NCBI RefSeq assembly: GCF_032854445.1
Contig: NC_088305.1
Location: 27,428,628-27,492,627, forward strand
Length of the DNA stretch: 64,000 bases
Reading direction: 5' to 3'
DNA from: Liolophura sinensis
Lineage: Eukaryota > Mollusca > Polyplacophora > Chitonida > Chitonidae
A program made the position numbers and the translations under genes. The notes below the pieces were generated by a model, which had not been told where the DNA came from, did not search any database, and saw nothing but the letters and a program-made list of their open reading frames with translations. Positions 35,004 to 49,600 of this stretch are shown one piece after another. Numbering within the stretch: the first letter of the stretch is position 1; each line of letters starts with the position of its first letter.

Positions 35004-37600
35004 CATTGTGTATCGGAATTGTTACTTGTATTGCCAGAAGACTCTCCCATTTACCCACGAGTACGAGTCTGTTACACAACGTACGAGTCTAAACCAGGCG
35101 ACGTTCACGTTCGTTTAGACAAGTACAGCATGTCATGGACATTTGGTCAATATCTAACGAGGTCGCCTGATATAAGACAGTAACACTGATAAATCAAGAT
35201 ATCAAGTAAAGTAAAGATCTACCACAAGGTATTGCCAGTTTAAAAGTTCGCTTTTCGTTTGATCGTTGGCATTTTTTTTACTCTAGCTTTTTAGTCGACA
35301 CAGAGATCGGTCTTAACCGAATTTGTATTCTAGAATTTACCAAATGACACTACGGTATTAATGAAATGCCTTGAACATGATTTAAAAAACAAAGAACTGC
35401 CGATTTCTCCATCATATACTGAGTCATTTGTTTCTATATCACTTCGTTAGGTTCTAATATTAAACGTTTAGGCGCCTTCTGCTTTCGGTGAACTTTGAAG
35501 TAAGTCAGAATGTTTAGCTATTTTCCAAAACTTGTACCGTTAGACCTTATAGTTTTAGTAAAGTTTTAGGTCATAAACAGGCAAAGTTGAACTATTCCAA
35601 ATTTGTACCTAAAGTGTTCATTTCAATTTCAAAGTTTACAATTAACTGGACAAAGTGAGTTAAATCAAATGTCATCACCAAAATCCTTTAAAACATTGAC
35701 GTAAATGACCTTTCTGTACCTGATTATCACGTAAGGATCTATCCCGGACATAGTGATAAAATAGTACTCCACAATAAAAACTTGATAAATATTTTCAAAA
35801 TATTTTGAACTCCCAAAGTTTTATTTATCGCCATTATGACGTTCGCAACCCGATTTGTATTACACAGATCCTGGTTCATTGTAGGGAAGGTGCCAAAACA
35901 GGTTTCGCAAAAACTACACTCAGTAACCAGCGCTGGGTAGTCATTTCTTCGCGCACAGCGAAATTTATCTTTCGCACCAAAACATAATCATATCCTTCAA
36001 CCTCGAAGTTCACTAATATCTCCACATAAAATGTGTTCACACGTGTTGACATGCATCCTAAAGGGAAATATAATTTCCAGGTTGAATACAAATATATTTT
36101 AGCTTGATTGCACCTGGCCATAAAATTACAAATGTTAATGTAACCAGTACGAATGATTACACAATGCCTAGCCCTGGGTTAAGCGGACTTAGATCTATGT
36201 GGCTAGATCGTCAGAGATTCTGGACTCTTTGTCCATATATATTTGCAAACCAGAGTGTTATGTTCTTGATTCTAAAAATTTTAGAAGTTTAGAGTGAAGG
36301 CGTTTGACGGAGTATCCTTGGCACACTATTTTTTAATCAACTTTTTTTACTTCTCACCAAGTTTCCAGCAAACCCCCTAACGTAGCACAACATCACCCTC
36401 AGTGACAAGAGCTGGGAGCAGGTCATCTGAACTGCAGTTTGAACCGCTCCTCCATTTGGACAATTGAGGATATGATGGACCTAATTCCGTGATGACATGA
36501 TTCCGTCCTAATTTTGCGTTTAATACACTTTTTAGTCCATAGATGGTTTATGTTAAACGTTTGTGTTTTGGCAGTTGGTTTGGCTGATATTGGCGCGTCA
36601 CGTCCGTTTTGGTGGACTGCTGGTATACGAATGTTTTTTTTTTCGAAGCATAGATTTCTTCTGCATTACTTCTGCCTCATGTATATTCTTCTACCACAGG
36701 CGTATATCCATATGCATACAATCTGTTCATTTTTATTTTATGTTTAATAACCACTGTAATAAGTTACTGCACACAGTTATGAAATAAGACAATAAAATGC
36801 CACACATCTAGTTCTGACGTAAATCAAAATTTGAAATACGATTTTGACCACCGCCTAGATGTTGTCTTGAGACAAATGCGCGAAACTTCCAACTTTCAGT
36901 TCCAAAAACTAAGGATTTTAAAGAGCTGGCATAAGTTTTAAATGTTGGCATAAGTCAGAAATAGCCCCAGGGGCTTTTATTACAGCAACACTTCGGAATA
37001 TTCATTTTAATAAATTGCAAATGTATTTTATTTAGCCCAGATATGAGGACCCTCAGCCAAGGTATGCATAGTTTTGCTTTACTGGAACGGTGTGCCAAAG
37101 ACGTCGCATTTATCCTTTAGCAACTTCCTAGGAATAAACGATGTTGCTATACTAAGCAACTAAAGTTTCATGAGATTCTCCAGCCTTATCTATATGAAAA
37201 TAAAGGCAGTAGGTTAAAACGGAGTGTCCTTTGGACAACATATAAAAACCTATACGCAGCCTTATCTTGCCACACCTTTGGCTGTTATGCCCTGCTCTGA
37301 CATGGGAATCCATTGACTGGACCTTGTATAACCAACTCGTTGTCTTTACGTAAACCCATTTTGTTCACCCACAGGTGTTCACGTAAGTTCGTGTCGGGAA
37401 AAGTCGTTTTATAATAGTTTCCGGTTATGTCCGATTCTAAGTTTCTCAAAAAGGTGGGATGGCTTGGCAAAGGCGGTTTCATGGTATCCACATTTTCTGT
37501 CGGTCTTTCAACCAATCGTCCAGCGGAACCTCAAAACGTTAAACTGAAGGATTGGTGATCATCCAATGAAATATAGGCACCCTTCCCAAATGTGGTAATG
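35004..37600. other. Upstream flank of gene C, no gene seen
   Basis: AT-rich sequence with only short accidental reading frames. No SINE or tandem array recognised. Confidence 0.4.
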
Positions 37601-37609
37601 GACTTTACA

Positions 37610-37630
37610 GCACGTGATCGTCGTATTTAA
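37610..37630 (+). promoter_or_regulatory. Candidate core promoter of gene C
   Basis: An E-box-like GCACGTGATC is followed at about 37623 by TATTTAAA, a TATA-like box 65-72 bp before the ATG at 37695. A similar CACACGTGATTGG lies about 60 bp before the orphan first exon A. Motif and spacing only. Confidence 0.3.
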
Positions 37631-37694
37631 ACTGACTTTTTACAAAGACTTACGAACACAGACCCCAGGATCCTCCTGCTAACTTTCTGCCAAA

Positions 37695-40600
37695 ATGGCC
37701 TCCGTTTGGAAGTACCTCCTCGTTCTATCCCTGGCGTATATTCATCAATCGGACAGTCGCTACAGTCTTCATTTGGAGGATACTCTATACCTGCCATTTG
37801 AATACACGCCGATTCCACGTTATGAATATAACAGAAACGCTGCCGGCAGAGTGAGATATGATCCCACATACAACTTTGCCTATGTGGCAGGTAAGGTTGG
37901 AGGTTTCCATGTGGAAAGTGATAGTGACGAAGTAAATATTGATAACTTAATGAGTTATGACCTCACGTTATTTGCACACTATTTTTTATAGTTGAGATTT
38001 TTTTCAGGAAATTTAACTAAAAGATTTTTATTTAGTCATTTTTTTTTATTTAGGCTTCAAAATGCACAAAGTATGGATTTGCTATACATATTTTAACAGA
38101 CTATGCAATTTATGCAAGATTTTAGTACCATTATTTATCCTGGACAAAACGACTATTTCAACCCCCCTGACTACAGTGTTCTCGAGTACAAATTTGTACA
38201 TCTACAATGCATGTGTATCAGTAGTACACCACGTGTGGATAGTCTGATAAAAAATAAATGCGTGATAAGTTTTAAAGGAAATGAGAAAAAGTGCGTTCGG
38301 TTACATTTAGAAATGTTTTCACTTTAAGAAATTCATTTGTTCATGGCTTACTGTGTAGTTCAGCGAGTAGTTTTACATAGTTTGCGATGCCATTTCGAAA
38401 TGTGCTAACGCGTGATGTTTCACGAAAAATTTATTTCGTGAGGAAATATTTAAAAATAACTTCGGACACATTATAATCTGAAATTTTAATAAATCCTTTT
38501 GGACAGTTTTAATGGTCTCCAAACAAATGTACATTTTACTATGCTTTTTTAAGTAATTTCTGATGCGGTTTGCGGTTTATCTTTCGGACACAGTTTTCCA
38601 AGATACTTTCAACCACTATTTTTGAACACAAAATTACTGGTTAAAAGACACAGCACAGTTTACATTGTCGTTTACCACATGCTGACAAGCACAGTTTTCA
38701 AAGATCTTTTATCAAGTATTTTCGGAACAATTTACCATGAGATTTTAGTTCCGAAGACTGTTTACAATGATCTTTTACCAAGTACTTTCGAACAATGATC
38801 TTTTAAATTTATACTTCCGGTAACAGTTTTAATGATCTATAAATAAGATTTTCATACAGTTAACAATAATATTTTATTAAGTACATTTGAGCAAAGCTTA
38901 CAATGGTCATTGTACATTACTGTCCGACAAATTGTTAAAATGATCTCTTTTGAGAGAAAAGAAATATTTTTGTGCATAGTTTATTATGATAATTTCACAA
39001 TTGATAGCAAACTTTCAGACTTTTAACAAATACTTTCAGAGACACTTCACGTCAATCTTTTAATAAATTCTTTCAGATACGGTCCACGTCAGTCTTTTAA
39101 ATAATACTTTCAGATAGGGCTCACGCCAATCTTTTAACTAATACCTTCAGATAGGGCTCACGCCAATCTTTTAACTAATACTTTCACAGACAGTTCACGT
39201 CAAGCTTCTAACAAATACTTTCACAGACAGTTCACGTAGATCTTTTAACAAAATACTTTCTCAGACGATTCACGTCAGTCTTTTAACAAATACTTTCAGT
39301 CACATTTTACACTGGTACATTCACAAGTTAATGATCATTTGTCTGAAAATATTCTAGAGATTAAATACATTTACAGATCAAAAGTTTGCGATGTTCATTT
39401 AAAACTACTTTCATACACAGTTCACAGCTTTCTTCTAACAAATACATTCGTACAAATTTTACAATGGTATTTGCACAAGTCCAGTCGTTTCACTGAAAAG
39501 TATGAGGAATCAAACTACAGATCAAGATCAAACTTTTAAGTTCCACCACTTGAAATGTATATAGAAATAATACATCAACATTGTTAAAATACTCTGCATT
39601 AATAGTGTTAGTTGTTGACAATGTCACAAAGCCTAATTTAAGTCTATTTAGTCCAAGGATTGAACTCCTGTAAACTTTTAGTATTGCCATAAATCCAAAT
39701 GCATATTTAGGGCTACTACGATATAAACACTGCTTTGAAGCATGAAAAAACTCTCTAAATTAGCCCAACAAGGCATCACAATTCAGCTTGTATTGCCAAT
39801 AGGTCAGGACCTGATCCACGTGGTCAACATGGAGGACATTCTCCACATGGATAATGTCTACCACATCCACGAACCTGGCTTCCGGTTCACGGACATCGTC
39901 CTGTGCGGAGAGTACGTCATCGCGCCTGCGGACAACACTGTAGACAGGGATGATGGGAAACTCTTCATCTTCAAGAAATATAACTTCGTCTCACAGGAAA
40001 TGCCCCTCATGCAGGTTATAGACCGTAAGTGACAATTTTCACCAGGAGGTAGGTTGAGCATACACTGACCGACTGAAGTCAAAACATAAAACGCTACGTT
40101 TATTGACCGTATATTTAAAACAGTAATTAATGTAAAATTGTGTGAAGCTATTAAACATTTGTAATAATAACTCATCGAGTTAGAAAGAAACATATCCTAT
40201 AATGTCGCATTTCATTTCTTGACTTCTCTCAAAACTGGCTGTGTAACCTACTGTTTCAGCCAACAATTTCAAATGTATTTAAAAAAAAACAGTGAAAACT
40301 GCATTGCAACAATGGGCTCTAACCATGTGTAAGAAATGGTCACCTGCACGCACCATCAAGCGATTCATTAGATAGGTGTCAAATGCTTCCAAATTGAGCC
40401 AAGTGGACTTCCTGTCGTAACTGAATTTAATTATATAGCTTACAACTGTCGAAGGTTCTCATATATATTAATAATTCAATCACCAACCACTGTTAACTCC
40501 CTTTATTCCATCTCTCGACGGCAAAGGGCTTCACTTGACAAATCAGTCAGATTAGCAGTGGGCAATAACTCCTCCCATTTATCTGTCAGTCAAATAACTA

Positions 40601-43600
40601 GCCAGTCAATGTTGGCAGTTGAGCATAACCCCGCCCATATCGCTGTGTCGGAGAACTGTCAGAAGGTACTGGTCAGTCTAGAGGGTGAGGCCTGGGAGGA
40701 AAACGGTGTCTTCCACGATCCGGAAGGGGGCGTGTCCATCATCATCTTCCCATCAAGTGACCTTGGGGTCCAGCCTAGCCACAAGGTCCTCGACTTCACT
40801 GCCTTTAACCCACAGTAAGATAAACTCTTATTCTATTATTTTATTTCAAGCTGCCAAGTCAAGCTGGTCATGAAAAGAAATGACAAAATATTCGACTACT
40901 GAACCTAAGTTGCGATGGTATTTTTTATTTTGTTGGTTTTATTGCACAAGTAATAAATAAATTAGCATAAATGTACAACAACTTATGTACAGGCACACTG
41001 GCACAGATCTGGCCAATACACTGCGCAATAAAAACCTCAATTGGACTTTGGACAATAACTCATTTTCCACTATAATCCGTTTCTTTTCCCAGATCCGACG
41101 ACTATATCCAGAGAGGTGTCCGCCATGTTTACCCCAACTCAACATTCTCACAGGATCTCGAACCAGAAGGAATTACTTTGAGATATGACGAGAATGTGGC
41201 CTATGTTTCTCTCCAGGTAAAATGATTTGGGTGTAATTTTATATGATTTGTCAGCTCGGCACAAGTGATGTTTAGGAAGTCGAACTGCCAAAATTGGTAT
41301 TGAAATCAAACTGATACCGAATATGATCATGTGACCGGGAGCCGTAGCTTAGAATATATAACTTATTACATTGAAGGATGCCAGTAAGTATGAGGTCTCA
41401 GCCGATCATTATCATTGTACAATCATCAATAATTTGACTGCATGATTTTCAGGAAAACAATGCCATTGCTGAGCTCGATGTCTCAGATTTCTCGTCCGCG
41501 CGTGTGGTGGAGTTATTCCCCTTGGGCTACAAATCTTGGCATGACCTTCTCATGGACCCCAGCGATTGGGATCAAGGTAAATTATAACGTCCGAAGACAC
41601 ATCAAACTACAATTTTTCGCTTAAACCATGATCATCTCCGAGTGGAAAATAACAAGATATATTACAGCAAAACCCTCTAAACCAACACAAAAACAAGTTG
41701 ATCTACATAAAAGCGTAACAGTAATAGGTTTTATTTATTTGATTTATTTGGTTGGTGATTTACGCTGTACTCAAGAATATTTCACTTATACGATGGCGTC
41801 CAGCATTATGGTGGGAGGAAACCCAGCAGAGCCCGGGGGAAACTCACGACCATCTGCAGGTTGCTGGAAGCCCGCTAGCCCGCTAACCCAACCTGAGACA
41901 GAACTGAGAAAACACATTAACACTCACTACTTTCCCGGCATAAAATCAAATTTAATGTTTTCTACCACAGAAGCTTTCACTTTCACTAGCCTTGACCAGT
42001 ACCAGAATAGCACAGAGCAGGGTAATAGATGTCCAAATTTTGAAAGTACAATTTAATTCTTCCGGAAGTTGTACCATTCTGTATTTATGAGGTTTCTAAC
42101 ACGTCACAAAGACTACATATGTCGGAAACGTTTTTTTTTTAAAACATCATCTGAGTTTTACGATGTGCCTTTATGAATATTTCACTGATACGGGGTAAAC
42201 CGGTGTATCTGCAGATAAGACCATATCATGCCAAACATAGTGGACAAACGTTATGACGTAAAAGATGATGATGCTACCATCTAGTCCAATGATCGATCGT
42301 TGCTCTATGCGAGACGGTTTATCCACGAGTCGGTATTTTCAAATCTTTTAATTGATTCAAATCTTCACAATACTATAAAAGACGTTCTGTATAGAGAATA
42401 GACGACTGTGTGAAATTTGTTCAACGCTCACACGTAACCTGTGGAATATGACCCCTTGGTAATTTAGGTCAATTAGGGTTTTATTCTAACTGTTCATGTA
42501 AATACATAAATAGCAGCAAATTACACGCCCCTAGCTCCATGGCTTAAGCAGAATTAAATAAAAAAAATATACAGTGATGTTAACTGCACTTTATTAGACG
42601 TCATTGGTCTAGAATTCCTCAAAACGATGTGTTGTCATTACATACACCATAAATATATCAAGGATATACAAGACCTTTGTAGATCTAAATAAAGATGGTA
42701 ACACCGATGGAAACGGTCAAATCAAATTTTGTATGTGCCTCTCATTTGTTACTATCAAAGCATCAATCCATTAATTTGTTCTCAGACATCCGCATGCAGA
42801 AGTGGCGAGTGTACGGGATGTACCAGCCTGATGCTGTCCAGTATTTCGAAGTGGACGGGACAGGATACCTTCTGTGTGCTAACGAAGGTGCAGCCAAGGA
42901 GTATCCAAGCTGGTCTGAGGTTAAGAGAGGCCAAGAATTAATGCTGGGTAAGCAGGCAAAGAGGTCACAGGATTTGTCAGAATTCCAAACTTGTCAAAAA
43001 ACTTAATATTTGTTCCACGGGTTCCAAATGAGACTTGCCATACGCCTAATTCCCAAACTCCGAAAAACATCTGGGGCAATTTTAAGGTCCAAAAGGTTAA
43101 AGAGTGTTTGTTAATTTTGAAAGTTCAACCCGAACCTTTCATAGCTGTAGTCCCAAGGTGTATGCCGGCAGAAAATGATAGGATAAGTTAAATTTAAGTC
43201 ACAAGTTCGTTTCACACAGGATTGGAAACCCTACCCTTTAAATTTACACCCTGCTTTCTTGATGTATCAAAATGAGTTATACAGAAGTACACATCCAGTC
43301 AGATGTGACGTCGATTAAAACCGAACAACTGTGTTCTCTATGGCATAATTACAGAAAATGAAGATGCCTCAACACAGAATTCTCCAGTATATATAATTTC
43401 CCCAAATAGTCCAAATTGTAATCTCTCAGAAAATAACATCCTCATTAATGTCCGATATATATATATGCATATACATGTATATTTTACGCCGTACTCAAGA
43501 ATATTTGACTTATACGACGGTGGATTGAAATGAAAGTCTCAGCCCTTATGATTTATGACACAGATGAGTACCTGCGTGTTGGAAATTCGAAACTCGACTT

Positions 43601-46600
43601 CCTTGTTTAGTATGAAAGGTTGAAATGATAAAATTCGTCATAATCAACCAACCCGAAAAATTTTGTTTATTCATAACGTATCTAAGCTGTTTGGGTTGCC
43701 TGATCCGACCACAACGTGAGATGATCTGAGATATTTTTTTATTTGATTGGTATTTTACGCCGTACTCAAGAATATTTCATTTATACGACGGCACCCAGCA
43801 TTATGGTGGGAGGAAACCGGGCAAACCCACGACCATCCGCAAGGAAACCAGCATGAGCTGGGCTTAAACTCACAACGACCGCATTGGTGAGAGCCTCCCG
43901 GGTCATTACGATGCCCTAGCGCGCTAACCAACTGAGTCATGGAGGCCCCTAATCTGAGATACTGATACTCTCTAATTATATACGTAGTGTGCTTTCCCTA
44001 GACTAGTTGCATCAACCATTACCTTCGATACTGTTTTAAAGTGAACGTTGAAATAGCAAGTCTTCCCTATAATAATCTCACTGCTTGGACTTGCAAGCCT
44101 TTTGATCAACTAACACATCATTTTACTCGGAATACCATCATCTCTGTGACCACATTAATATCATCAGGTGTATCCTCTCTAGCAACTGAATAACGTTAAT
44201 ACTTTAACCACTTGCATACATTAACCAGTGCAAGTCTGTCATTTGTTTTATTTTTGTTTAATTTCAGAAAACTTGGTCCATGCTGGGGTTGCTCAATCCA
44301 TGAAAGATGCTCTTTTGACAACAAGTAATTTGGGTAAGTTTGTGACCGAAATCCTATTCTCTCAGAGGAAAATGGTAAATGTAAAGTACATCCAAGTGGA
44401 TGTTTCTAATACACTGCACAAATAATGGGGAACACCGGCTCTAAGTAACAGTAAAACAAACCTTTCCTAGTGCTTTAAGGATTTGTACTTTTCCGTAATA
44501 CGTAATTCCACTTTCTGTACGGTTGTCCTCGTATAACAACGATTTCGTTCAAAGCGCTGTAGCGTCACAATGGAGAATCATGTGCTTTTACACAGCTTGG
44601 AGCAGGCTTGTGTAGACAGATGTGTGAAAAAAGCCCATTAACGCTATAAGCGTACATTTTCGGCACACAACAACGAAGTAAACGAAAGTAAGGTGGAACT
44701 GTCCGTTGTTGGCGAGCCAGTGCCACGCAGCGACAGACTCGTCCCAGGACACCAGGGAATAATATACCGAATTTAATCTTTTTTCATCTCATTGCTAAGT
44801 CTCTGAGAGAAGAATACCAAAAGCAGTCATACAATCTTCGCAGTAGACTGCAAAATCAAGAGTAATTAAACACGTGTATTAAAGGGGGATCTTCATTCAC
44901 CGGGCTTCATTTCTTTACCTCCGTCCCAGGTCGTCTTGAGTTCTCTGTTGTGAACGGAAAAGAGGCTGATGGGAAAATAAGCGACTTTTACTCCTTCGGA
45001 GCTCGGTCTTTCTCCATTCGAAGGGCAGATAACCCGTCGACGATCGTCTACGACAGCGGGGATCTCACAGGCTTGCACCACCAGAGTCTGGCCCCGTCTC
45101 TGTTTAACACAGACCCTCAGGAAGGTTCTCTGACCGTGCTCCAGACTCGCGACACCAGATCCGACAACAGGGTAAGGTCACTCTTATCTGGAACTCATTG
45201 CGTCATTTGCTTACAGCGTTGTTCACCCCGCAGGAAATCAACCCCTGGGCAATGAGGACAAGGCTCAAACTGAGCTCTCATGCATGTTGGTTTGGATGAT
45301 GGTTCAGTTAGGAGATTTGTCAGGTATGTTTCGAAGACCTGCTATTTTCTCTGGGCAAACCGATTTCCCTATTAAAATGGGTCCAATATAAGATCTTCGT
45401 GAATATCTTTTATGTTTCGTTATCTCGGACTAGGATCACCAGTCAATACAGTAAATGATTTCTTCAGACATTGTCCTCCACCAAAATGAATGTTCCAGGT
45501 TAATAATCGCAACGCCAATTCCCAGCACAACGTTCAACACCAGCTACCAAAGAACAAAGAACGGATTCGTGCAAAGAGAAGCAGGCAAGCACTTGGAACA
45601 AGTAACACGTCACTATTTATCTCGCTGGTTTGTCGTATAAGACCAAACATTTCATTCCGTCAACCAGACTAGAGAATTTGATGATGATGCAATCTTTACC
45701 CTTTAGGGTGCTGAGCCGGAGTCAGTTGCCGTAGGAACAGTTGACGGGGAGAAATTATTTTTCATCGGAAACGAGAGGTCTTCTTCGGTGGAGGTATATT
45801 CTGTCCGTCACGGCGTGACGAATCCAGTGTTCCATAACATTACTTACGGGACTCCGTTCATCGAGGTTGGAAAAACCTGGGAGACGCTTTACCAAGAACA
45901 CAATACCGGAGATTTAGATCCGGAAGGCCTCGAGTAAGATTATACAACTTGGTTTTGTTTATAATTATTTTTTCATTTTTAAGCTATTAAAATGTTTACT
46001 GTTTTAAATAGTACATGGTAATATGATCATGCAGTACAGCAAACTGGGATCAGTTGGCGAAAGTTAGACAAGTTGCAGTTTAATACAGGGTCTGGTTAGG
46101 CAAGTGTACCCTAAGCTGAATGTACCAATAGCGCATCCAAAAATAACGAAACCATAAATATTTTTAATTCATGAAATTATCTTATAAAGTCCTGGCTGAA
46201 AACTAGAATGATTCATGAAAATCGTTATCAAAATTTGGTTTTATCTTTGGTCTTAAGATAAAAGTGTCAAGTTTGGCAACTGCTGGTATAGTCTGTTATC
46301 TTTGGTTTCAAAGTAAAATGGCCACTACTGGCAACAGATGACACAGATAAAATGAACAGTGTGAACAGTAACAAATGTATAAAATAGTAGATATTGTAGC
46401 TCCCTGGTGAGTTTTGATACAGTGACGACTTTGCACCATACTGTAACGTTATAAAAGAGGCAAATGTAGTATAGCAAATGCAAATGTAGTATAGCAAATG
46501 CAAATGTAATAAAGCAAATACAAATATAGTACAGCAAATACAAATGTAGTAGAGCAAATGCAAATGTAGTAGAGCTAATGCAAATGTAATGTAGCGAATA

Positions 46601-49600
46601 CAAATGTAGTATAGCAAATGCAAATGTAGTATAGCAAACGCAAATGTAACATAGCAAATATAAATATAGTATAGCAAATACAAATGTAGTGTAGCAAAGA
46701 CAAATCCAGTATAGCAAGTACAAATGTAGTATAGCAAATACAAATGTAGTATAGTAAAGGTTAGTGATTGTCACACAGTATATCATTACAGCTCGAAAAG
46801 CCTCTGCCAAAACATTTTGTCAGAATTTCGTGCATTTCTGAAAAACTGCTGAAAATCAGTTTTACCGATATTGCCTTTGCGAAAAGACGTTCCAAAGCAA
46901 GAGGCGTATTTACGTATGGGAATTGTGGAACAGCATGGTCGCAACGTTTCCTTTTCAACATATTATGGACATTCATGCTTTTACTAAGACACCTAGCTGG
47001 CACAGATTCCAATGGCTATATTGTATCCCAGCCCTTTACTAAGACACCTAGCTGGCACAGATTCCAATGGCTATATTGTATCCCAGCCCCTTACTAAGAC
47101 ACCTAGCTGGCACAGATTCCAATGGCTGTATTGTATCCCAGCCCTTTACTAAGACACCTAGCTGGCACAGATTCCAATGGCTGTATTGTATCCCAGCCCC
47201 TTACTAAGACACCTAGCTGGCACAGATTCCAATGGCTATATTGTATCCCAGCCCCTTGTGAAAATCCTTACAATCATTTCTGCAGCCTCGGTCTGTGCGG
47301 TTTATTTTCTCAGTTAAAAGACTTCAGCACATATTTCAAGCAATTTTTCTTCCTTATCTACATCTTTCTTGATCTATCTTTATCTTCTTTATTTTGTGGA
47401 CTTTGGTTCCCGGGTCTGGGATATTCCTTTCATCAAGAAGTATGGGGAATCCCGTAGCTTTAACTACCTTAAATATCACAATCGTATCACAATCATAGTA
47501 ACAAGAAGCTGTCTACGCTTACCGAAAATAAGGGTGTTTCGGACAAATTAACCGGAATTTGAAGTTTATTTTTCGGTTGTTTGAAATTTCTCCAGGTTTA
47601 TCGAAGCCCGTGATAGTCCAGTGTTGGAGCCGTTGTTGTTGGTGTCAGGCTCTGTGAGTGGTACACTCTCTCTGTTCAAAATCAGCAAAGTCGGTAAGTT
47701 CTCATTTTGATATATCCATTGTCAACAAGTTAGTTCACAGCTGTCTCTAGAAACTTTTCGCGATGGAAATGTGAGTGAAACCAGCCATAAAAGTGACGTA
47801 CATATACTTTACCCCAAGGCTGGTAAGCATATTTACCAAGTTTCGTAAAACAAAAGTATTTGTCCTAAAACTTCTATACTTAATGAGGGTCTACATCCAA
47901 GGGTTTACGACAGTAGCTTACTATTAGTAAGTGGGGCCTCCGGGGCTCAGTCGGTTATCGCGCTAGCGCGGCGTAATATCCCAGGAGTCTCTCACCAATG
48001 CGGTCGCTGTGAGTTCAATTCCTACTCACGCTGGCTTCCTCTTCGGCCGTATGCGGATGGTCGTGGGTTTCCCCCGGCTCTGCCCGGTTTCCTCCCACCA
48101 TAATGCTGGGCCGCCGTCGTATAAGTGAAATATTCTTGAGTACGGCGTAAAACACCAATCAAATAAATAAATAAATACTATTAGCAAGTAAGAACATATA
48201 GCACACCAGCTCAATGCCTGACAAAAAATAAGCGCCCAAAATTGTAATTTTTTAAAATATAACGAAGCGATTACAAAGCTTATTTTCTCTTTAAAGTTAC
48301 AATGCCTACATTTTTAGTTGCCCTGTAATCAAGTAACACACAATAGATTTTTGCTTTCTAGTAACGCAAATCACTAAACTTATGACTGGTGGCCGACCAA
48401 CTATCCGTACTCTTCATCATACATAATACCACAGATTTTTTTCTCTCTCGCTAGCAGATCTGATCTAGTGATCCTTAACGCCTGTAGAAGTTCAATCTTG
48501 CTTGATTAAGTACTTGTAAGTAACGTTCTTCCCATATACATTTTCCTCTGCAGATGAAATAGAAGATGATTTACTCGCTAACAAAGTGAATGACCTATTC
48601 TCACACGCTGACAACGACTCAAATGAGCTGCTCTCCATCGAAGAGCACCAATGGCTTGTCATGGAGGGGGATGTTGACAGTGAGTAACAGTAGTCATACT
48701 TGTGGCCCGTTTTTGCTCTATACCATGGGATGTTGACAGTGAGTAACAGTAGTCATACTTGTGGCCCGTTTTTGCTCTATACCATGGGATGTTGACAGTG
48801 AGTAACAGTAGGTATACTTGTGGCATGTTTTTGCTCTGTACCATGCGATGTTGACAGTGAGAAACAGCAGGTATACTTGTGGCCCGTTTTTGCTCTATAC
48901 CATGCGATGTTGACAGTGAGTAACAATAGTCATATTTGTGGCCTGTTTTTGCTCTATACCATGCGATATTGACAATGAGTAACAGTAGTTATACTTGTGG
49001 CCTGTTTTTGCTCCATACCATGCGATGTTGACAGTGAGTAACAGTAGTTATACTTGTGGCCCGTTTTTGCTCTATACCATGCGATGTTGACAATGAGTAA
49101 CAGTAGTTATACTTGTGGCCCGTTTTTGCTCTATACCATGCGATGTTGACAGTGAGTAACAGTAGGTATACTTGTTGACGCGTTTTTGCTCTATTACCAT
49201 GCGATGTTGACAGTGAGTAACAGTAGGTATACTTTGTGGCCTGTTTTTGCTCTATACCATGGGATGTTGACAGTGAGTAACAGTAGGTATACTTGTGACG
49301 CGTTTTTGCTCTATACCATGCGATGTTGACAGTGAGTAACAATAGTCATATTTGTGGCCTGTTTTTGCTCTATACCATGCGATGTTGACAGTGAGTAACA
49401 ATAGTCATATTTGTGGCCTGTTTTTGCTCTATACCATGCGATGTTGACAGTGAGTAACAGTAGGTATACTTGTGACGCGTTTTTTGCTCTATACCATGGG
49501 ATGTTGACAGTGAGTAACAGTAGGTATACTTGTGACGCGTTTTTGCTCTATACCATGCGATGTTGACAGTGAGTAACAATAGTCATATTTGTGGCCTGTT

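Noticed and set aside
41628-42056. 142-codon plus frame
   Set aside because: Runs across a minus-strand SINE in intron 5 of gene C; no coding signature.
46267-46810. Two overlapping ~160-codon Tyr/Leu-rich minus-strand frames resembling membrane proteins
   Set aside because: Generated by the 20-bp array in intron 9 of gene C; two frames open over the same DNA with no start or splice context.
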